A DNA stretch of 9,939 nt from NCBI GenBank assembly GCA_964523405.1, contig CAZGAQ010000066.1:1-9939 (forward strand), written 5' to 3'. This document shows positions 5,206 to 9,939 of the stretch, one piece after another. The notes below the pieces were generated by a model that was not told the origin of the DNA, did no database searches, and worked only from the letters and a program-made list of their open reading frames with translations. This DNA comes from CAZGAQ01 sp964523405. Its GTDB lineage: Bacteria > Planctomycetota > Phycisphaerae > UBA1845 > Fen-1342. The position numbers and the translations under genes were made by a program. Each line of letters starts with the position of its first letter. Position 1 is the stretch's first letter.

Positions 5206-6690
5206 ATGCTTCGCGATCCCGTCCTAATTCGATTGCTGGGCATGCTGCTGCAGTGCGCGGCGGGGGTGGCCGTTGCGCTGGGCGGTGTGTGGCTGTTTCG
5301 CAGGAAGCGGTACCGCGTGCGGGCGCGGGGCGTTCCCCATTGTGCCCGGTGCAACTACAACCTGACGGGGATGGAGGGGTTTGCGACCCCCCACTGTCCG
5401 GAGTGTGGCGCGGACCTGCACGTGGTGGGCGCGGTGCTGGCGGGGCCGCGAACAGGGAGTCCGCTCGCCGCGCTGGGGTTGCTGCTGATCATCGTGGGCA
5501 TGGGGGGGCTTTCGGTTGGTGGGTATCGCGTCGTCCGGAAGACGGACTGGTACCACTTCGCGAGCAACGGGCGGGTGTTACGCGAGCTGTGGGCGCTGCC
5601 GTCGGCAACACGGGGGTTTCAGCGGCCGCCATACGAGCTCTACGCGCGGGTAGCCACGGGGCGCCTCAAGCCTGCCGAATTCGATGAGTCCATCGAGTAT
5701 CTGCTGCAGCAACAGCAAGGTGCACTCCCCGGCACCCAGCAAGCCAACTGCTATGTGCCCTGGCTGAGTCAGTATCACGAGGCCGGCCGCCTCAGCCCGG
5801 AGCAGAAGCGGCGGTACTTGGCGCAAGCCTGCCACGTCGCGCTGCGAGTACGCGCGCAAGTGCCGTCGGGGATGGCGGTGCCCGTCGAGATTGAGGGCGC
5901 GAGCCGCGTGCACGGTAACCTGCTGCTGAGACGGAGCGCCATCGCGGAACTGCTGTGTGACGGCGCCGCGGCGGTGCTGCGCCCGGGACAGGTGTTGGAC
6001 ACCGGCGAGCTCAGCGGGGGCCCGCGGGTCTCGCTGGAACTCGCCCCTTTGCCTCCGGGCGCCCACCGCCTGAAGGTGCGCGTGCGGTACGCGCTCCACG
6101 CGCTCGATCCGACGACCAAACGGATTGCGACAGACCCGGCGTATACCGGCGATGCACAGGTCGAACGCGGCTTCGTCGTCCTGGACACGCGCCCCCCGCA
6201 ACTCGTCCGGCCCGTCACGGACCCGGCATTCGCCAGCGACATCATTGCGTTCCTCCAGACGTTGGAGTGGAGCGCGGAATACGAGCCCGGGGGGACGTGG
6301 TCGCTTCAGGTACGGTCGACGCGGTCGCGCGAGATGCCGGTCAATCTGGCGTTTGAGGCCGAGGCGTTCCAGGGGGCCTGGCGCGCACCGCTGGGACGGC
6401 TGGATGTACCGAAGAATCCGTGGTACTTCACGACGAAGTTGGGTGCGCTGCCGCCAGATCTGCCTGCGGAGTTTCACGTGCGGTTCCGGCCGAGCGAGGA
6501 TGTGGCGCTGTCGACGCCGGACATGGACGAGTATTGGGCCGTGGCGCAAGAAATCGGGCCGGTACGTCTCAGCAATGCCGAGCTGTACGAACGTGTCCGG
6601 CAACTCAGCGCGGGCCAGGCGGAACCGCATGAAGGGAGCGCGGGAAACAGAGCCAGCCCAGCCGACAAGAAGAGCCCGGCGGCACCGTAA
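5206..6690 (+). CDS. Two-TM zinc-ribbon membrane protein, planctomycete type
   Basis: This 494-residue protein is of unknown function. It has a first membrane segment (about 9-31), then a basic RRKRYRVRARG stretch. Next is a four-cysteine zinc ribbon, CARCNYNLTGM...CPECG (Cys46, Cys49, Cys64, Cys67, spacing CX2C-X14-CX2C), and then a second membrane segment (about 86-107). By the positive-inside rule the basic linker and ribbon face the cytoplasm, which would place the long region 108-494 outside. That region has no motif I know. It ends in a low-complexity Ala/Ser/Pro/Lys tail (about 468-494). Ribbons reading C..C.Y.L.G......CPECG near membrane segments are, from memory, very common in planctomycete proteins. 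The ribosome site is weak (GGCGGGG). The start at 5206 is the one that leaves a clean first membrane segment. Confidence 0.85.
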   Translation: MLRDPVLIRLLGMLLQCAAGVAVALGGVWLFRRKRYRVRARGVPHCARCNYNLTGMEGFATPHCPECGADLHVVGAVLAGPRTGSPLAALGLLLIIVGMGGLSVGGYRVVRKTDWYHFASNGRVLRELWALPSATRGFQRPPYELYARVATGRLKPAEFDESIEYLLQQQQGALPGTQQANCYVPWLSQYHEAGRLSPEQKRRYLAQACHVALRVRAQVPSGMAVPVEIEGASRVHGNLLLRRSAIAELLCDGAAAVLRPGQVLDTGELSGGPRVSLELAPLPPGAHRLKVRVRYALHALDPTTKRIATDPAYTGDAQVERGFVVLDTRPPQLVRPVTDPAFASDIIAFLQTLEWSAEYEPGGTWSLQVRSTRSREMPVNLAFEAEAFQGAWRAPLGRLDVPKNPWYFTTKLGALPPDLPAEFHVRFRPSEDVALSTPDMDEYWAVAQEIGPVRLSNAELYERVRQLSAGQAEPHEGSAGNRASPADKKSPAAP

Positions 6691-6707
6691 GCGGCGCGGC
6701 CGGGCTC
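6672..6707 (-). terminator. 9-bp perfect hairpin at convergent 3' ends, likely terminator
   Basis: GAGCCCGGC (6672-6680) and GCCGGGCTC (6699-6707) pair perfectly around an 18-nt loop that itself contains the stop codon of the rightward gene. On the minus strand the stem is followed by TCTTCTTGTC, mildly T-rich, so it best fits the leftward lipoprotein gene ending at 6787. On the plus strand G-rich sequence follows, so termination that way would not be classical. Confidence 0.45.
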
Positions 6708-6786
6708 GGGGCGTGTGGTTCATGGGGGCTCGCGGCCACCGGGCCAGGCGTGCCGGCGGACGGCGGCCGCGTAGTCAGCGCTCAGA

Positions 6787-8853
6787 TCAGTCGGGCAGCC
6801 CGTACCAGTTGGGCAGCGGGAAGGAAACCGATTTCACCTCGACGAAGTCACTGAGGCTTGCGGCACGGACACCACCGGGCGAGACGGCATAGGCGGTGTT
6901 GCCGATAATGGGGGCGCGGCGCCAGGGCAGCCAACTCATGCCGTAGGTGTTGGACTGGACCACCGAGGCGACACGGCCGAGTTCGGTGAAGCCGGTACTG
7001 GCGACACTGAAGACGAGGGTGCCGTCAAACGAGGGGCCCTGATAGACCCAGTTGTTCTCCGGGCTGTAGCTGGCAGGATAGAGCTGCACAGGGAGGGCCA
7101 GCAGGTTGCGGTCGGCCATGAACGTGAAGGCTTTGTGGTTGTAGCTGACCTCGGAGGAACTGCCGTAGCCGCCGAGCGTGAGTTGCTGGATGGCGTTCGG
7201 CTCGGCGGGGTTGCTGACGTCGAACAGCGAGAGCTGGAACGCGTTGTTGATGGTGCCACCCCAGGAGGAGGTGAGCACGGAACGGCCGACGCCGATGAGC
7301 AGGTTGTCTCCGACGGGGTGGAGGTAGTCGCTGTAGCCGGGAATCTTGAGCTGGCCGACGATTGCCGGCGCGGTCGGCTGGGCGAGGTCGAGCACAAAGA
7401 GCGGATCGACCTGGCGGAAGGTGACGAGGTAGCCGCGCGCGCCGAGGAAGCGGGCGGAGTAGAGCTTCTCCGTGGGCGCGATGTTCTCGATGGAGCCAAC
7501 CGTGGCCAGCGCGCTGCCGGTGTCCTGGAGGACATAGACGGCGTTGGACGGGCCGGTCGTGGGCGTGGCGTTCGGATCGGTCGCGACTGGGGCGGTCGCT
7601 GTCGTGGAAGAGACATTGGAGACGGCCACATCATCACCGTCGGCCACCGTCACATCGCCGCTGAAGACACGCCACTCGTCGACGTGCGTGGCGAGGCGCA
7701 GGTAGCCGTTGTATTCACCGAGGGAGAACTGGTTGAGCAGGCGGCCCTTCACAGCGCCGCTGCCCACATAGCGGGCGCCGACCTGCGCATCGAAGGCGAA
7801 CTTGTGAACCTTCGTCGTTTGGCGCACCGTGCCTTCCCAATTCCACTCATCGTCTGTGACGTACAGCGCATCCTGCGACGCGTAGACGGTGCCGGCGTCA
7901 GCCATGACCGCGACAGAGCCGACGAGCTGCTGCACATCGCTCGCGTTAAGCGTGACCACGCCGGTGAGGTTGTAGCCGTCGCCGGTACCGGGGTGATAGC
8001 AACTCGCCCAGCCGACCGCCGTGGATTCCACGCCGTTCACGCGGGCCTTGGGCAGAACCTGGTCGAGGGTCATCAGGGCGATCGTCACCGGCGTGGGATT
8101 CGTGGGCATGGGCGGCACGATCGTGGTCACCAGGTAGAGCCGGCCACCGGTGAGGCGGGAGGTCACCAGCATGCCGTCGATCTCGATCTCGGCCACCTTC
8201 GTGGGGGTCGCGGGCGTGGAGACGTCGAAAGTGTCGACGAGAATCTTGGCCGAGGGGACGTAGGGCGGCCAGCCGTAGTTCACGGGCGGCCAGATCATGA
8301 TTTCGGCGGTGCCGGTCTGCGGGTAGGACCACGCGGTGAGGCGGGCGCCGAGGACGATGAGCTTGCCCTCGTAGAGGTACATGTCCGCGACGCGACCGTC
8401 GAAGGTGACGCGGCCAACCTCGGCCAGTTCGCCGGCGGGATTGGCCTTGACGATGCGGACGCCGTTGGGATCGGCGAGGTAGAAGTTCGTGCCGTCGGAC
8501 TTGAAGACGTCGGCCTCGTCGACGCCTTCTTCCTGCAGGTTGGTCGTGGAATAGGTCCCGCTGGTAGTGGAGTCATTGCTGGCGCCGCCGGTGTCCTCCG
8601 CGGCGGCCGTTGGCGCGGCGAGGAGGCCGAGGAAGCCGCCGAGGCCCTGCCGGGAGTTGCTCGAGTACTTGGCGGTGGCCTGGTCCTTGAAGTAGTTGAG
8701 CATTTCCTCGGCCGACGTGAATGGCTGCAACGCGGTCGGTTCATTGGTGTCCCCCCCGGTCGTCTGGATCGGCGGGCAGCCCGCGCTCAGGAAACCGAGA
8801 ATCGCTGCGAGTCCAGCCACCAGCCCAACGCGCCTGCCAACCATTCTCGCCAT
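6787..8853 (-). CDS. Secreted beta-propeller lipoprotein (PF09826/COG4880 type)
   Basis: This 688-residue exported protein has a basic N-terminus and a hydrophobic stretch (11-24), followed by LSAGC with Cys26, a plausible though imperfect lipobox (Ser rather than Leu at -3). It is therefore probably a lipid-anchored protein outside the cytoplasmic membrane. A Gly/Ser/Thr-rich linker (about 30-104) is followed by YSTTNLQEEGVDEADVFKSD (101-120). That is the signature start of the secreted C-terminal beta-propeller family distantly related to WD40 (COG4880, Pfam Beta_propel). The rest (about 105-688) shows repeated strand blocks such as GVRIVKANPAGELAEVGRV and KILVDTFDVSTPATPTKVAEIEIDG. The biochemical role of the family is not established. 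The start at 8853 is supported by AAGGAGA about 7 nt upstream and by the signal sequence. Longer starts up to 9003 lack these. It is transcribed away from the rRNA gene. Confidence 0.9.
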   Translation of the reverse strand: MARMVGRRVGLVAGLAAILGFLSAGCPPIQTTGGDTNEPTALQPFTSAEEMLNYFKDQATAKYSSNSRQGLGGFLGLLAAPTAAAEDTGGASNDSTTSGTYSTTNLQEEGVDEADVFKSDGTNFYLADPNGVRIVKANPAGELAEVGRVTFDGRVADMYLYEGKLIVLGARLTAWSYPQTGTAEIMIWPPVNYGWPPYVPSAKILVDTFDVSTPATPTKVAEIEIDGMLVTSRLTGGRLYLVTTIVPPMPTNPTPVTIALMTLDQVLPKARVNGVESTAVGWASCYHPGTGDGYNLTGVVTLNASDVQQLVGSVAVMADAGTVYASQDALYVTDDEWNWEGTVRQTTKVHKFAFDAQVGARYVGSGAVKGRLLNQFSLGEYNGYLRLATHVDEWRVFSGDVTVADGDDVAVSNVSSTTATAPVATDPNATPTTGPSNAVYVLQDTGSALATVGSIENIAPTEKLYSARFLGARGYLVTFRQVDPLFVLDLAQPTAPAIVGQLKIPGYSDYLHPVGDNLLIGVGRSVLTSSWGGTINNAFQLSLFDVSNPAEPNAIQQLTLGGYGSSSEVSYNHKAFTFMADRNLLALPVQLYPASYSPENNWVYQGPSFDGTLVFSVASTGFTELGRVASVVQSNTYGMSWLPWRRAPIIGNTAYAVSPGGVRAASLSDFVEVKSVSFPLPNWYGLPD

Positions 8854-9268
8854 CGTCTGTCTCCTTGTCCTCACCGGACCGCCAAGCGCAAACCTCTCTT
8901 CAATGAGGCTTCCCGTGCCGCGCGGCCCGAAAACGGCTTGGCCCGACAACCCCGCGGTCTGCCCCGGGAGAGCGAAAACCCCGTCCGCAGCAGGACCGCT
9001 CACTGTGAGTCTACGGGGTACGCAGGTGTCGCGGCCAGGGGTACGCCGCCGGGGGCGCGCGGTCCCGGGAGGCCGCCCGTACCGGTGTTATCGGCGGGCG
9101 TGGCCCGTGCGGCGCGCCGCCCCGCGTCCGTGCTGCGTGCTGCGTGCGCGGCTGGCGCCGCCTTAGCCGATAAAAACGCACTTTGCTTGCTTTCTGGAGG
9201 CCATAGCGGCACTGGGAGCGTTTCTGCTGAGGGCGGGCAAAAGTTCGCAAAAATCGCCCGCAGGGGAC
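8854..9268. other. GC-rich gene-free region between lipoprotein gene and rRNA promoter
   Basis: No credible gene is present. A plus-strand open frame runs through it but is antisense to the lipoprotein gene and has no start signal. The region holds two copies of GGGGTACGC (9015-9023, 9038-9046), a short 7-bp tandem CGTGCTG (9129-9148) and, at its right end, an inverted repeat next to the rRNA promoter. I could not pick a convincing leftward promoter for the lipoprotein gene. Confidence 0.5.
9129..9148. repeat. Short 7-bp tandem repeat
   Basis: CGTGCTG occurs at 9129-9135 and 9136-9142, followed by a partial third copy CGTGCG (9143-9148). It is too short to be more than a minor slippage repeat. 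Confidence 0.4.
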
Positions 9269-9298
9269 TTGCAGGCGGAGGGGAAGCGGGTATTATAC
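9233..9298 (+). promoter_or_regulatory. rRNA promoter with A-rich upstream element inside an inverted repeat
   Basis: TTGCAG (9269-9274) and TATTAT (9291-9296) are 16 bp apart; TTATAC (9293-9298) with 18 bp is the alternative -10. Transcription would begin near 9303, about 245 nt before 16S. Upstream, A-rich sequence (9239-9254, AAAAGTTCGCAAAAAT) lies near -64 to -49, close to where UP elements bind the RNA polymerase alpha subunit. It is flanked by GCGGGC (9233-9238) and GCCCGC (9256-9261), an inverted repeat that could be a protein site. The -10 is the most AT-rich hexamer in several hundred bases. Confidence 0.65.
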
Positions 9299-9302
9299 GG
9301 AG

Positions 9303-9321
9303 CCCGTCAGTTACTGGCGGG
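9303..9321 (+). other. 8-bp hairpin at the very start of the rRNA leader
   Basis: CCCGTCAG (9303-9310) pairs with CTGGCGGG (9314-9321) around a TTA loop, with one T-G wobble. Placed at the predicted transcription start, it would form the 5' end of the rRNA precursor. It could protect the 5' end or serve antitermination or processing; no T-tract follows, so it is not a terminator. Confidence 0.5.
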
Positions 9322-9547
9322 GCGAGCTCTCTGACAAGTGAACAGTGAACGAAGCCGAGAAAGTGTGAGCGGTGCGAAGGCCCCTGCGATATGGGTCGTC
9401 GCGCCGAGAGCCAAACAAAAGCGACTCGGCAGGGCTTGGTGTGTACATGAGCTCTGTCGGGTCACTGAGGATCGTCCGCACGCAGCGGCGGTTTTCAGCA
9501 TCTTCAAAGAACCGATTGTCGGCCGAAAGGTCGGCGGTCAGTGAATT
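9322..9547 (+). other. 16S rRNA leader (pre-rRNA 5' region)
   Basis: This transcribed spacer precedes 16S. It includes an inverted repeat GCCGAG (9403-9408) with CTCGGC (9425-9430), and a 7-bp hairpin with GAAA tetraloop (9518-9524 with 9529-9535, two wobbles) just before the mature 5' end. Such stems normally contribute to RNase III processing together with sequence downstream of 16S, which is not in the window. A stretch GCATCTTCAAAGAAC (9498-9512) is only a poor match to a boxA antitermination signal. Confidence 0.55.
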
Positions 9548-9939
9548 TCCTTGAAGAGTTTGATCCTGGCTCAGAACGAACGCTGGCGGCATGGCTAAGA
9601 CATGCAAGTCGTACGGATCACAGTAGCAATATTGTGGTTAGTGGCGGAAGGGTGAGTAATGCATGGGTAACGTACCCTGAACTCGGGGATAACCGCGGGC
9701 GAAAGCCCTTTGCGAAAGTGCGGATAATACCCGATGAAACCAGCAGATCGCATGGTCTGTTGTTCAAAGCCGGGGATCGCAAGACCTGGCGGTTTGGGAG
9801 CGGCCCATGTCCTATCAGCTAGTTGGTGAGGTAATGGCTCACCAAGGCTGCGACGGGTAGCCGGACTGAGAGGTTGGCCGGCCACATCGGGACTGAGACA
9901 CTGCCCGGACACCTACGGGTGGCTGCAGTAACGAATCTT
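9548..9939 (+). rRNA. rrs: 16S ribosomal RNA, 5' part (3' truncated by window end)
   Basis: The small-subunit rRNA begins near TTGAAGAGTTTGATCCTGGC (9551-9570), which holds the universal 27F primer site. Conserved blocks follow: ACATGCAAGTCG (9600-9611), GGCGGAAGGGTGAGTAA (9643-9659), CTATCAGCTAGTTGGTGAGG (9812-9831) and GGGACTGAGACAC (about 9889-9901). About 390 of roughly 1500 nt are present. The 338 region reads ACACCTACGGGTGGCTGC (9909-9926), the planctomycete EUB338-II form. The PLA46 region reads GGCTAAGACATGCAAGTC, with three differences from the classical Planctomycetes probe target. The mature 5' end is placed by alignment to E. coli numbering from memory and could be off by a few bases. 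Confidence 0.97.

Noticed and set aside
5578..6723. 381-codon open frame on the minus strand
   Set aside because: It is the antisense of the zinc-ribbon membrane protein gene, with arginine-rich composition and no family motif.
7135..9348. 737-codon open frame on the plus strand
   Set aside because: It is antisense to the beta-propeller lipoprotein gene, has no ribosome site, and encodes a biased Gly/Arg/Glu/Val/Asp-rich product typical of a high-GC shadow frame.
9498..9512. boxA antitermination signal in the rRNA leader
   Set aside because: GCATCTTCAAAGAAC matches the usual TGCTCTTT-type boxA only loosely and needs gaps; not enough to call.
9541..9822. 93-codon open frame over the 16S start
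   Set aside because: It overlaps highly conserved 16S rRNA sequence and is a chance frame.

Overview
The window reads as a GC-rich bacterial chromosome fragment from the Planctomycetes. The strongest evidence is the partial 16S rRNA gene at the right end. It carries the sequence ACACCTACGGGTGGCTGC (9909-9926), the exact target of the planctomycete probe EUB338-II, instead of the usual bacterial EUB338 site. The proteins agree: a PEP-CTERM secreted protein, a membrane protein with a planctomycete-style zinc ribbon, and a TsaC/LMW-phosphatase fusion. The PLA46 probe region of the 16S has three mismatches, so a class other than classical Planctomycetia (for example Phycisphaerae-like) is possible. 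That placement is an inference from memory.

Layout, left to right. (1) 3-848 (+) is the C-terminal part of an RtcB RNA ligase, cut by the window edge and with a doubtful first 30 bases. (2) 896-977 is a period-9 degenerate repeat. (3) 996-1379 (+) is a small protein that looks like the Imm50 fold. (4) 1380-1936 has no gene but holds an octamer-like C-rich tract and an array of four short hairpins, three of them with the same TTCA loop. (5) 1937-2785 (+) is a PEP-CTERM exported protein, followed by a strong terminator hairpin. (6) On the minus strand, 4564 to 2932 is a two-gene unit: a TsaC-LMW protein tyrosine/arginine phosphatase fusion, then rpiB overlapping it by 20 nt. (7) A 242-nt divergent intergenic region carries a sigma70-like promoter for each side. 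(8) 4807-5115 (+) is a small basic protein, and 5206-6690 (+) a two-TM zinc-ribbon membrane protein. (9) 8853 to 6787 (-) is a large secreted beta-propeller lipoprotein. (10) 8854-9268 is a GC-rich gene-free stretch. (11) 9269-9298 is the rRNA promoter, followed by a leader of about 245 nt with hairpins. (12) 9548-9939 (+) is the 5' part of 16S rRNA.

The genes do not form one pathway. Several touch RNA maintenance (RtcB repair/ligation, TsaC for tRNA t6A37, 16S rRNA). The TsaC-phosphatase-RpiB block keeps the order of the Bacillus ywlC-ywlE-ywlF cluster, with the first two fused. I found no phage, CRISPR array, insertion sequence or obvious defence operon. The most unusual unexplained signals are the TTCA-loop hairpin array at 1678-1782 and the architecture of the fusion gene.
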